Below are positions 18,801-26,269 of a stretch of DNA of 64,000 nucleotides, in pieces. The DNA is from Halalkalicoccus sp. CGA53 (GTDB lineage Archaea; Halobacteriota; Halobacteria; Halobacteriales; Halalkalicoccaceae), in NCBI RefSeq assembly GCF_036429475.1, contig NZ_CP144124.1, positions 186,001-250,000 on the forward strand. The letters are read 5' to 3'. The position numbers and the translations under genes are program-made. The stretch's first letter is position 1. Every line of letters begins with the position of its first letter. The notes under the pieces were generated by a model, which was not told the origin of the DNA, did not search any database, and saw only the letters and a program-made list of their open reading frames with translations.

Positions 18801-21800
18801 TCCTGTTGTAGCGGCGGTGCCGGCGGCGAGATCGGGCTCCGACTCGATCCCGTCCGTTTCGTCTTCTTCATCAGATCGGCTCGGATCAACGCCGGCCGCC
18901 TCGAATTGCTCTCGCGTCAGCCCTGCCTTTATCAGCGTCTCCGGATCGACGCCTGCGTCCATCAGTGTCCTCGTCGTCACCCCGTTCGAGAGGAGCGATT
19001 CTGTATCGAGCCCGGCGGTGATGAACTCCCCCAGTCCGTCGCCAAGCGCGGTAAGCACCTTGGGGAGGACACTCGCCTCGGCGAGTGTCCGGGGGTCGAA
19101 CCCGGCCTCTTCTAGGTCCACGGGGGTCACGGCCCCGTTGAGCACGGCGGCTGGCGTGACTCCGACGTCCTCGAGGGCGGCAGCGGTGACTCCCGCCTCC
19201 CGAAGTCCGGTGGGTACCAGTGCGTCGGCGACCGCGTCGGTGGTGATCCCCACCGACCGGAGCGTCTCGTCGGCGATCGTCCCGTTGAACAGCTCCGCAA
19301 CGGTCACGCCTGCCTCCGAGAGCCGGTCAGAGGTAATCCCCGTCGCCAGCATCTCGTTCGGTAATATCGTCTCGGCGACCGTGGCGAAGTCGATCCCGGC
19401 CGCCTCCAGCGTCCCGTCCTCGACCTCGCCGTTGACGAGTGCCCGCGGAGAGACCCCGGCGTCCTGGAGGATCTTTGGGGTAACGCCGGCGCGCTTGAGA
19501 TTCCGTGGGAGGACGGCCTCGGCGACCGCTCGGGTATCGAGCCCGAGCGCTTCGATATCACGATCGGAGAACTCGCCGCGGAGGAGCGCCGTCGGGGCCA
19601 CCCTGGCGCGGGCCATCGCCTCGGGGGTGATCCCGAGCTTCCTCGCCTCATCGCACAGCACTGCCTCGGCGACCTGCTTGATCGAAACTCCCGCCTCGGC
19701 GAGCCGGTCGTCGGTCACCGCACCCCGCGCGAGATCACCGGGCGCGATCCCAACCGAGGCGAGGCGGTCGGTATCGATACCGACATCCGCGAGCCGGTCA
19801 CGAGAGAGCCTCGACGTCGCGGTGAGGCCGACCCCATCCCGGATCAGTCCCGGGGGAGTGATCCGTTCCTGGTTAACCTCGATTGCCTCCTGGGTCGACC
19901 CGCGAACGAGGTGTGACGGCTCCGCACCGGCCTCGATCACCGCGTCCGACCGGGCCCCCGCTTCGATGAGCAGTTCCGGATCGATCCCGCCGGACGCGAG
20001 GTCCTCGAGGTCGTAGCCTCGGTCCCGAATTTCCTCGATGTTGACCCGTGAGGCGAGCAGGTCGGGGAGCAGCGACGACTCGAGCACCGAGAGGTCGCGT
20101 TCGGTCTCGACGGCGGTCGTCGGCAAGATCCCGTACGGGTGGGCTCCAATTCGCAGTGCGGGAAACGGACCCCGGCCCCGAACGTACCTGATGAAGTGCC
20201 GCCGGTAGGCGTCGAGCCACAGTAGGTGCGTATTGACAGTCGGCCCACCCTTGTCGTCCCGATTGCCCCAGAGGCTCTGGTTCCCCACGAATTTGTTGTC
20301 GACCAGAACGTGCTGGAGCGAGTAGCCTAGGGTCGCCGGCCACAGCGCGGAGTTCATATGGCGGGCATCGCGCTGTTCGGTCCCGTCAGCATTGGCGACG
20401 TTCGCGAAGACGTGGTCAGTCCCGTCCCCCCGATCGATAGCTAGCGCACGAGCGAGGAGGTCACCATCGCTGCGATCATATGACTCGACCTTCGGGGGGA
20501 CGCACTCGATCTCCATAGTCTCGCGTGGGTCGTCCGCCCGGGAGTAGCCCGACGGGAGGTCGTGGTTGTTCGTGGGCGTGCCCTGTTCGACGAACGAAAG
20601 TCCATCCGTGTAGTGGTGCGCGTCGAGGAGGTCTCCGAGCGCGTTGGGTGTCTCCGACGCGTTCATCGAGGCCTTCACCCCGACGACAGAGAGTCGGTCG
20701 AATCCGCGGCGATGGTCGAACCCGGCGAGGGCGCCTAGCGGGAGCCGAAGGGCCATGCCGACGTTCTCAGCCTCCCGAAAGTCGACAAGCCACTCGGTTC
20801 CTTCAGCAGCCGGCGAGTCGCTTTCAAGGGTCTCTGAAAGCAGCTCTTCTGCCACCGACTCCAGTCCCGGCCCCACCTGAAGGGGGTCGGGGATCGCCTC
20901 GCCAGCCACGGCCGTTCGGTGGCTCGTGCCACCGGCGTCTTCCCACTCGGCGATCGCGACCCAGCGGTCTGGAAGGAGTTTCGCGCGGGCGCTTTTCGTC
21001 CACGACTCCGGTCGTCGCGGGACCTCTGGGAAAGAAAGCGGGGACAGTCGCTCAGGCAAGGCCGGTAGCTCCGGAAGCTCCTCAGCCACCTCGTCGTCCG
21101 ACTCTGCGGCCTCTGCATCACCGGCTGCTGGCCGCTCGGTACGGTGGTCTCGGACGATCCGCGAGCCCGTCCGGGTTCGCATTCGCTCGGAGGGATCGAT
21201 CCGTCTCGCCTGTGAGGCGTGAACCCTGGTCCTCGGCCGCGTCCGGTCCTCTTCCCCTTCAACCGGCTCCTCCACGACGTCGAGTTCCTCTTCGATCGGA
21301 TCCTCCACATGGAGTTCGTCGTCCGGTTCCTCGATCACGTCGAGTTCCTCTTCGGTCGGCCGTTCGATTACGTCCGGCCGCTCCACCTCTCTGTCGATGA
21401 GCTGCCCCTCCTCTTTATGCACGATTCTACCGAGTGGGCGGTCGTAGCCGTCGTCCGGCGGCTTTGGAGGCGCCGTCAGCAGATCCACCGCGAGCCCCTT
21501 ATCAGTCGGTTCGAGACTATGGACGACGAACGCCGCCCGCTCGCGGCCGAACCGGTCGAGCAGCTTCTTCCAGGCGCGTTCTTTCAGTTCATGATAACGA
21601 TCGTGGTGTCCACCGGAGAACTTACCCGTTGAAACGTCACCGGCGAGGCTCTCGACGACCGATCGCAGCCGACGATCGGGGATCCGCTCCTCGAGGTAGC
21701 CGTTCGCGTCCTCCACCACTTCTGGATTGGGGTGTCGGGCGAACCAGAGCACCGTCCAGAAGTACGTCCCCCACTCGACCTCGTCCTCCGTTAGTTCGGA

Positions 21801-22493
21801 CTCGTGGGCGTCCACGTGAACCTGGTCGGGGTAGACCCGCACGAGCAGCTGTTCGGGATCATTATCATCTTCCAGGAACCCCCGGCCCCCGTCCCCATCT
21901 ACGAAGCGGGTCTCGAGTCGTATCGGGAGGAGCGCGATCGGCTGTTCCTCGAGTTCTGGAAGGGGTTCGGAGAGCTCGTCGTACGCGTCCTGAAGGGCCT
22001 CGACGAGGTGCTCGGACTCCCGCTCGCGCCCAGCGATGCCGGCTTCGACCGTGATCCCGAAGAGGACGATCAGATCTCCGATCGCCTTCTCTTCGATCGG
22101 CTCACGGTCGAGGACTTCACCGACGGCCTCCTCGACCGATTGCCAGTCGGCCTCGCCGTCCCCGACAGCAACGAGGCGTTCTAGACTCACGGTGGCTTCT
22201 GGACCGATCTCTCGGCCGGCGTTGAATTCGTCGGCGAGAGTTCGTCCGTTCGGAAACACCGGCTCCGTTAGGAACCAAAGCGACTCTGCCAGGCCGGCCT
22301 CCTCGCCACCGAGTGCCTCAAGTGACGATCGAACCATTTCGACCGCTTCCTCCTTATCCCGTTCGCGTACGACTGTGTCCCGCAGCTCGGTCAGCGCGGC
22401 GTGAACCGAGCGGAGAGGGTTCAACCGCGCGTCAATCGCATGCCAACGCGACCGCGCCTCGGCAGCTTTGCCCAGTGAGCTGTCAGCGCTCAT
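12816..22493 (-). CDS. Giant 3225-aa multidomain protein
   Basis: The central gene of the operon. Residues 1-350 form an acidic helical region with LLPIRLETRF (189-197) and RVYPDQVHVDAHESELTEDE (219-238), a signature I recall from large uncharacterised bacterial proteins. A disordered acidic linker (about 360-470) carries VRDHR at 447-451. A conserved block near 768-800 reads RRHFIRYVRGRGPFPALRIG followed by HPYGILPTT. Residues 939-1134 are four exact 49-residue modules of a decapeptide-like repeat, with looser repeats on both sides. A second disordered linker (about 1760-1860) has RRDHR at 1793-1797 and VRDHR at 1834-1838. The rest is helical and acidic with beta-rich insertions; the end is Gly-rich. 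No signal peptide, membrane helix or enzyme motif was recognised. The start overlaps the upstream stop (ATGA). Likely a scaffold; this is inference. Confidence 0.75.
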   Translation of the reverse strand: MSADSSLGKAAEARSRWHAIDARLNPLRSVHAALTELRDTVVRERDKEEAVEMVRSSLEALGGEEAGLAESLWFLTEPVFPNGRTLADEFNAGREIGPEATVSLERLVAVGDGEADWQSVEEAVGEVLDREPIEEKAIGDLIVLFGITVEAGIAGRERESEHLVEALQDAYDELSEPLPELEEQPIALLPIRLETRFVDGDGGRGFLEDDNDPEQLLVRVYPDQVHVDAHESELTEDEVEWGTYFWTVLWFARHPNPEVVEDANGYLEERIPDRRLRSVVESLAGDVSTGKFSGGHHDRYHELKERAWKKLLDRFGRERAAFVVHSLEPTDKGLAVDLLTAPPKPPDDGYDRPLGRIVHKEEGQLIDREVERPDVIERPTEEELDVIEEPDDELHVEDPIEEELDVVEEPVEGEEDRTRPRTRVHASQARRIDPSERMRTRTGSRIVRDHRTERPAAGDAEAAESDDEVAEELPELPALPERLSPLSFPEVPRRPESWTKSARAKLLPDRWVAIAEWEDAGGTSHRTAVAGEAIPDPLQVGPGLESVAEELLSETLESDSPAAEGTEWLVDFREAENVGMALRLPLGALAGFDHRRGFDRLSVVGVKASMNASETPNALGDLLDAHHYTDGLSFVEQGTPTNNHDLPSGYSRADDPRETMEIECVPPKVESYDRSDGDLLARALAIDRGDGTDHVFANVANADGTEQRDARHMNSALWPATLGYSLQHVLVDNKFVGNQSLWGNRDDKGGPTVNTHLLWLDAYRRHFIRYVRGRGPFPALRIGAHPYGILPTTAVETERDLSVLESSLLPDLLASRVNIEEIRDRGYDLEDLASGGIDPELLIEAGARSDAVIEAGAEPSHLVRGSTQEAIEVNQERITPPGLIRDGVGLTATSRLSRDRLADVGIDTDRLASVGIAPGDLARGAVTDDRLAEAGVSIKQVAEAVLCDEARKLGITPEAMARARVAPTALLRGEFSDRDIEALGLDTRAVAEAVLPRNLKRAGVTPKILQDAGVSPRALVNGEVEDGTLEAAGIDFATVAETILPNEMLATGITSDRLSEAGVTVAELFNGTIADETLRSVGITTDAVADALVPTGLREAGVTAAALEDVGVTPAAVLNGAVTPVDLEEAGFDPRTLAEASVLPKVLTALGDGLGEFITAGLDTESLLSNGVTTRTLMDAGVDPETLIKAGLTREQFEAAGVDPSRSDEEDETDGIESEPDLAAGTAATTGGDPTADALSEDVLYARSMTEDLKQAERELYRFSFDPATPREGLGPGSNSEIERTPERTASTRSVDEGGVEGSYGLVEDGGTRLVSPTLLDSFMRNRLRERVVGFGAQWSAAAAELPFGSDVDEDALIRLLKRTAVSSDVRHRTMVYSGEDHETEDPVGSEVADLFLPGHRRTVRNALERAGATDLDPRVGSLYPFDGDLTPQLDLNSGIPRFSHFQQFHDVVGSPHRGIVSPYDDVDANIDAFVDILLARSPRAIDQLGHPLDLWQDERITVHIPYAPSYPWVGIDFDVLDLSREEWAGLGMTAQRKRFVEQIETSDDPIGLVERMVAESRGTDKPTVMAENAADFGDSGALRSLLRILLQFGTLQAYITARRRIGAEFSDHPDGWPEPSLWTDDRGPLDSLDDPVPPALALRPDVDPEMSYGDLLRIVAREGSSSTSIDPRTSEYADSLAYLRDRDPVSLAAAMHETLDLANHRLDAWWTSIATKDLLELREVQGTEGDGLDAMTWAGPDGNVQLTTVEPGLSGSFFGDSEGSEEFEGDDSRTIPDGGEEESDRSRRRARRRDHRTEDEEPVTDEPSDDESKKEPDRPRQQVRARRGSNEQVRDHRTEDEERGSDKPSAPVETQNEPKHDPDSLLRRAEDDPGLYVGGYGFVEELRPNLDEATGPEYIHTPSEGHATTAALLRSGLDAHTADEGGNIMGIDLSPERVRAGLWLIRGVRRGGSLGQLLGFRFERRLHEETLADAEELDREEVDLMRYLRAFRSAFPAIVDKIERPDDTRGSDDGRKAELAGRDTVDGYRLVKRWDRYPFGRGDELPDAQVDVTEYAVLEGIVEELRTAVRAAGDLLTAESVHQLGQGNFERAGGSIDALAKGEAFPDPAVVQTPRTNTGFPHRHCVLLDATEEPPRGTPRGRVEPAIATWVEHLLPDPDSVECRATIRWTDGDDEPRSTSTTVTLSELELGPLDTLYLFGSDAEGARAELESLLAYRLLRDPPEEGIPADSAVELAFAETEREEVISVAAVLEFARSLRTLVQESRPVRADDLTHPTEARGPGLDEATLEVMEERAGAAWTGLYTWAEVLDERLALLDADHSIGDATAGLPRPHDGEPIGEDAGSDGGWEALAGDPLLPGSEATAARDKMDDRSRTVTGQVDWLAETAEDVQKEVPLSKLGALSNSVNADELEGELRSLLESLPVGPSTRSAVREPVTARSSPDAIIAGAVESELADSDVLADKAEPDGSTFGTDIGSFLNRTASALNALPSDASPLDDDETVAVTIWGSDGSGWFERETSVSVDADGTFTASVDLSSVAPGTPFTVAAILESDGEVVYAADGRVVRDGPRDRPDPGEVLATRCPNLRRLLSILDASSVLNAENAPLGALAAAIEAADWERIAEEREGMEPDGTVLTEEDIAAVDALLALGNVDPEEFTSAALSLIDPVSRSGLHDLFLVTGENPDVGGSIRYMQRSTLTEVRARLHRLLEGPAPADDGHPSRLLAYDQRIARKLADRSDGVVVAAYLDAFLAASGSVIRYLSREDIEAIPLISGLTAWLYDPDAVKDPKKLATLLRNLSASVEEYPALAALFEALPAKGGSSPLAEFVSHLETVADLVEEGPEELPADNTAGTVPSAQSTVEELSSAIDELKRAIDGVVAEEPVDEAFREGILESLRGPMAAVARYGVLGATPRTPVGGTPDAERQLCVQARAVLRRVRGRLVEMEPPDEEDALEARVGAEVNRLETLFGDGFVVLPPFTPTNPGELRTTFTSEDLVPDDRELAAETWLQRAATVRDRIDHFREARTYGEVLTGTHAQPLTIGQVPYEPGDTWVGVDGVDPLPGRLSVVAAFGPVLDPADVDGRMVGLFVDEWHESVPHETETTGVALHYNDPGNRAPNAVLLVPPPPDRSLTLSDIAAAIAEISEWARRRAVDYGDMNGIDHLLPGLYLPVAGARRRQPLVDLRMLDWYDWTAVDALLEPAFFRDQVVRSGGTETVLGGGGG
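19092..19679 (-). repeat. Four 49-residue (147-bp) solenoid modules in the giant protein
   Basis: Residues 939-1134 divide without gaps into four modules of exactly 49 residues. Each starts with xxVAEAVLPxxLK, then RAGVTP, then three ten-residue units of the form xxLxxAGVxP, xALxNGxVxD and xxLEAAGIDx. The decapeptide extends less regularly from about 815 to 938 and from 1135 to about 1200. The copies differ at many positions while keeping length exactly, which implies selection for a regular solenoid fold. Confidence 0.8.
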
Positions 22494-25400
22494 CGGATAC
22501 CCCCGAGACGTACGATCGGCCGGGGGTAATCAACCAACCTTGCCGAAGTTGCCTTCCCCCGTGACATGGCCTCCCGATCCGGGTCGGCGATCATGTCGGC
22601 AGCGTGTATACTCACACGAATTGGCCTGATCCACGTGGCAATGGCCATGTGGGCGCTGTTATGTCCCCATTCAGCCGCATCCTCTCGCCCGTACTCGTGG
22701 TTCCCACCTTCTTCGAACGAGCTGCCGGCCTCGACACGCCACGTCTCTCGCCCGGGTCGCGAGCTCGAGACGTCGACAAACTTCGCCGCGTTCGGATCTC
22801 CGTTATCGACGAGGTGTGCCCAGGAGACGGCGCTCCACCCGTGGTCCGCGGGTCCCGCGTCCGCGTCACTCCCAAGCTGGTGGAGGCGGCCGTCGCCGTC
22901 GGTAATACCGGGTGGAACCTCGCCGACGTCCTCCTCCGCGCCCACGTCGAGGCCAAACCGTGGCTCGCCGGGTGCTTCTTGGAGAACAAAGAACCACCCC
23001 TCGTCCGCGTGGTCGTCGGCCGTTTCCCTATCGTAGGGGGCGTAGAGCGCCTCCTCCACGGTCAACGAGAACCCGAAGAACGTGATGTCCGAGGAGAGCG
23101 TACCGCGAAAGATGGGATAGGCGATCTCATCGTCCTCGTCGTCCTCGGGCATAACGTGCGTCCGTGGCAGCGCCGGCGTTCGATCCCCTTCGTCCTCCAC
23201 GGCCTTGACGGCAAACACATCCGTCGTGGGATAGCGTCGGAGCAGCTCGCCCCTGATCAGGAGGACGACCGTCGCTTCGTCGTCACTGGGGCTGTTCTTG
23301 CCAAGGGAGTTCCCGGTCCAGGTGTGAATCGGTTCGATATCGGCCATCGCTTCGGGATCATGAGGATCCAGGCCTGGCGCGCCTTTCCGGTTCCAGAACC
23401 GCCGGAAGTACGTACCTCGCCGATCGGTCGGAAATCGGTGCCACTGGAGCTCGCGAGCCATCTCGTGGTTGAGTCCGGTCGTGAACGCCTCGATGAATTC
23501 GGGGTTTGTCACAAGCGTCCCCATCGAATTCGTCGGGATCGATTCGACGCCCGGGAGCAGGTACTCCTCGTCCAGCTCCGCGAGCAGCCTGAACGTCGGC
23601 TCCGTGAACGTCGGGGCGGCCATGACGTCCCCGAGGGGATCCTCGCGTTCCTCGAGCGTCGGGATCCCCAGGGCGGTGCCGGCGTGTCCGTAGAGTCGTT
23701 TCGTAGGCTCGAACCCTTCGGCGATGGCCGAGGTGAGCTCGGTTTCCTTCGGAATCGAGAGCTCCCTCGGGGTCGACGCCCCGAGCGGTTGGGCGCCAAG
23801 CGTCTCAACGTCGATCCCGTCGATCTCGATCTCTTCGACGGCCACGCCGGCGAGGGTGGTCGTGTCATCCTCGATTCTCTCCGACCGGGCGTCAAGCGCG
23901 ACCCGGAGCCGCATCGTTACCCCTTCGATGCTCGTCAGTGCATCTCTTGTTCGATCGAGGGCATCTCGGACCGCCCTGAATTCGTCTGGGTTCGATCGGA
24001 GGAGCTCGATCGCCCTCTCGACCTCGGTTAAACAGCGGCGATGGTACAGGCGGAGCTCCTCAAGGCGCTCGCCCGCGACCGCATCCTCCAGGGCAGTCTC
24101 GACCGAATCGATCGCTTTCTCGATCCGCACCACCGCCTCGTGGACGGACGAGGAATCCCCGATTTCGACGTCTATGGCGTCCCGGTCTTCCCTTCGGATC
24201 GAGTGCGAGAAGGTCGAGATCGCCTCGCGGGCGCCACTGCACTCCTCGTCGAGGCTATCCAACGCGGAATATCCATCGCGGACCGTTTCGGGAATGTCGT
24301 TCCGTTCCGAAAGCGGCATAAAGGCCCGATCCGCTTCCATCGTAGCCAGTTCCTCGGGCTCGGCGAGCCGGTCGGCCACTGCCTCCACAAACTCCGTATC
24401 GGCGGCCAGTCCGGCACCAGTATCGAAGAATGCGCTCGGATCGGCGACGTCCGCGATGATATTGGTCTCCCCCGGCGGTCCGAAGTCGGGCTCCAGTAGC
24501 GCCCGACCGCTCTCGAGGACCACCTCCTCGGTCTCTTCGTCTCCCACCTCACTATCCGCGGTAAAGGCGAGTCCGTCTGTCAGCCGCGGCACCCTCCCCG
24601 TTTCCAACCGCGTGTTGAAATTCGGCGTATTGACGGCCATTCCAGGTCGCCGCGCCAGTGGGCCGGTCGACCGGGTCAACCGTCGGAAGGCAGGCGAGGT
24701 GAGCTCCGTCGGCTGATCGCTGTCCACCGTTCGGGCGTGAAGCGTCGTGGTTCCCGTCCGAACCGAGCCGTGTAGAGGGGCGGTCAAGCTCATCATTGTG
24801 CCCATCGGGAGCGTCTCGAAGACCCGGAACCTGTCGGTCAGGACGAGCTCGTCGACCTGGAGCCGGTGAAGCTTCCGGTTGGCCTCTCTGAGCTCGCCGA
24901 ATTGCTCCCACGCGCTGTGAAGCAACCGGTCCGCCTCCCGCTGGATCACCTGCGTCCCGTAGCCGGCTGCGATCCGGTGGCGCGGATCAGTGTTGAGTTC
25001 GTCGAACCAGCGCGGGTAGTCGCTCGCCCCCTCCGGGTCCTTGAGCTCCGGAACGCCGGCGTGCCACTGGCCGTAGAGGTGTGGTCCCACGGCGCCGTAT
25101 CCGACCTCTTTTCCGTGTTCACCTTCCTTTGTCAGTTCTTCGATCTCCCGTGGCTGATTGAGCAATTCGCGGAGACGCCTCTTAGCCCTCATAGTGTAGG
25201 TGATCGGCTCCGCGCCGATTGAGCGAAGGGCCCCGCCGAGTCCGACGATACCCTGATCAGTCTCAGGATCGTAGCTAAGTTTCAGATCGACGGGACCGGG
25301 ATCGGTAACATCGATCGTCTTGAATCCGATCCCGGGGCCGAACTCGACCGGCTCAAGCAGGCGGGCGAGGTACTCGAAGTCGCCGACTGCGTCCGTACGG

Positions 25401-26269
25401 AACGTCCAAGAGTGATAGACAGGAAGCCTGACGGTTCGCTCGTCCTCCCAGGCGAACCCGATTGAGTCGCCATTGTCCTCCGGCTTTAACCCGAGGCCGG
25501 CCCGCCGGCCGGGTTCAAACGTCGGTACGACACACGCTCGGTACTTTGTCTCAGCTGAAAGATTCCGCGGACAGAGAAGCCGCGAGCGGGTGTGCGTCGA
25601 GTCAGTTGAGAACGCCTCCTCCAGGTCCTCGGCACCGACGTGCTGAGCGTGCGCCCAGGCCCATGACTCGACCGGATCCGGGAGTTCGTCTGTCGGCGTA
25701 CGGACAACCGGCAATGGACCGACCCCAGCGGGTTCGTACTCGATCCGATCCTCTCTGAGTGCGACCAGACAGAGCCACGGTCGGTTTCGACCGTGACCGT
25801 CGGCACGCTGAGGACTGTAGCGCCAGGGCAGCTCCGGGTTGTCGAACTCGATCAGTGGAAACTGGTTCGGTGGGAACTCCTGGGTGTGCGGCTCGGGCTC
25901 CATCCGGACGACCTGGTCCGTGTCGATTCCGGTGACAGCACCCGGTCCGTAGATCGAGACGTCAACCGAGACTGTCCTGGTTATTTCGCCTGCCTCGCCG
26001 CGGCCGCGGACGTCGAGGTCGATCCGAGTCTCGCCGGCAGCCTCGATTCTCTTGGCACCTCGCTCGAATGTCTCGGTGGGTCGGTAGCCACTCCTCGCGA
26101 CGGGGACGAACGTGAACTCCGTCGTTGGATCGCTCCCGGTCTCCGGTGAACGCCGTCTCCGCCGGGCGGTCGTTTCCGCCTCTTCGAACGTTGCTTCCTC
26201 GAACGCCGTCTCATCGGTCGGTTCATCGGCTCTCCGAGCGCGTACGGTAGTCCTCGGTCTCTCGGTCAT
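22490..26269 (-). CDS. 1259-aa operon protein of an uncharacterised family
   Basis: The N-terminus is basic and disordered, with VRARR at 9-13 and a run of five Arg at 36-40. A conserved block follows: GPGAVTGIDTDQVVRMEP (108-125), FPPNQFPLIEFDNPELPWRY (132-151), RNRPWLCLVALRED (161-174), ESWAWAHAQH (201-210) and SRLLCPRNLSAETKYRACVV (229-248). I recognise this pattern from large bacterial proteins found beside homologues of the giant protein, without a known function. The middle (about 650-850) is helical, possibly coiled coil. The C-terminal part has GWSAVSWAHLVDNGDPNAAK. No catalytic motif seen. The ATG overlaps the TGA of the DUF6603 gene and its own stop overlaps the giant gene's ATG. 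Confidence 0.7.
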   Translation of the reverse strand: MTERPRTTVRARRADEPTDETAFEEATFEEAETTARRRRRSPETGSDPTTEFTFVPVARSGYRPTETFERGAKRIEAAGETRIDLDVRGRGEAGEITRTVSVDVSIYGPGAVTGIDTDQVVRMEPEPHTQEFPPNQFPLIEFDNPELPWRYSPQRADGHGRNRPWLCLVALREDRIEYEPAGVGPLPVVRTPTDELPDPVESWAWAHAQHVGAEDLEEAFSTDSTHTRSRLLCPRNLSAETKYRACVVPTFEPGRRAGLGLKPEDNGDSIGFAWEDERTVRLPVYHSWTFRTDAVGDFEYLARLLEPVEFGPGIGFKTIDVTDPGPVDLKLSYDPETDQGIVGLGGALRSIGAEPITYTMRAKRRLRELLNQPREIEELTKEGEHGKEVGYGAVGPHLYGQWHAGVPELKDPEGASDYPRWFDELNTDPRHRIAAGYGTQVIQREADRLLHSAWEQFGELREANRKLHRLQVDELVLTDRFRVFETLPMGTMMSLTAPLHGSVRTGTTTLHARTVDSDQPTELTSPAFRRLTRSTGPLARRPGMAVNTPNFNTRLETGRVPRLTDGLAFTADSEVGDEETEEVVLESGRALLEPDFGPPGETNIIADVADPSAFFDTGAGLAADTEFVEAVADRLAEPEELATMEADRAFMPLSERNDIPETVRDGYSALDSLDEECSGAREAISTFSHSIRREDRDAIDVEIGDSSSVHEAVVRIEKAIDSVETALEDAVAGERLEELRLYHRRCLTEVERAIELLRSNPDEFRAVRDALDRTRDALTSIEGVTMRLRVALDARSERIEDDTTTLAGVAVEEIEIDGIDVETLGAQPLGASTPRELSIPKETELTSAIAEGFEPTKRLYGHAGTALGIPTLEEREDPLGDVMAAPTFTEPTFRLLAELDEEYLLPGVESIPTNSMGTLVTNPEFIEAFTTGLNHEMARELQWHRFPTDRRGTYFRRFWNRKGAPGLDPHDPEAMADIEPIHTWTGNSLGKNSPSDDEATVVLLIRGELLRRYPTTDVFAVKAVEDEGDRTPALPRTHVMPEDDEDDEIAYPIFRGTLSSDITFFGFSLTVEEALYAPYDRETADDHADEGWFFVLQEAPGEPRFGLDVGAEEDVGEVPPGITDGDGRLHQLGSDADAGPADHGWSAVSWAHLVDNGDPNAAKFVDVSSSRPGRETWRVEAGSSFEEGGNHEYGREDAAEWGHNSAHMAIATWIRPIRVSIHAADMIADPDREAMSRGKATSARLVDYPRPIVRLGGIR

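Noticed and set aside
13191-24031. Long plus-strand frames opposite the giant operon (for example 13191-14276, 18817-20016, 20525-21400, 22604-24031).
   Set aside because: They are composed mostly of Arg, Pro, Gly and Ser with no family motifs and lie antisense to clearly coding sequence. In G+C-rich haloarchaeal DNA such frames arise by chance.
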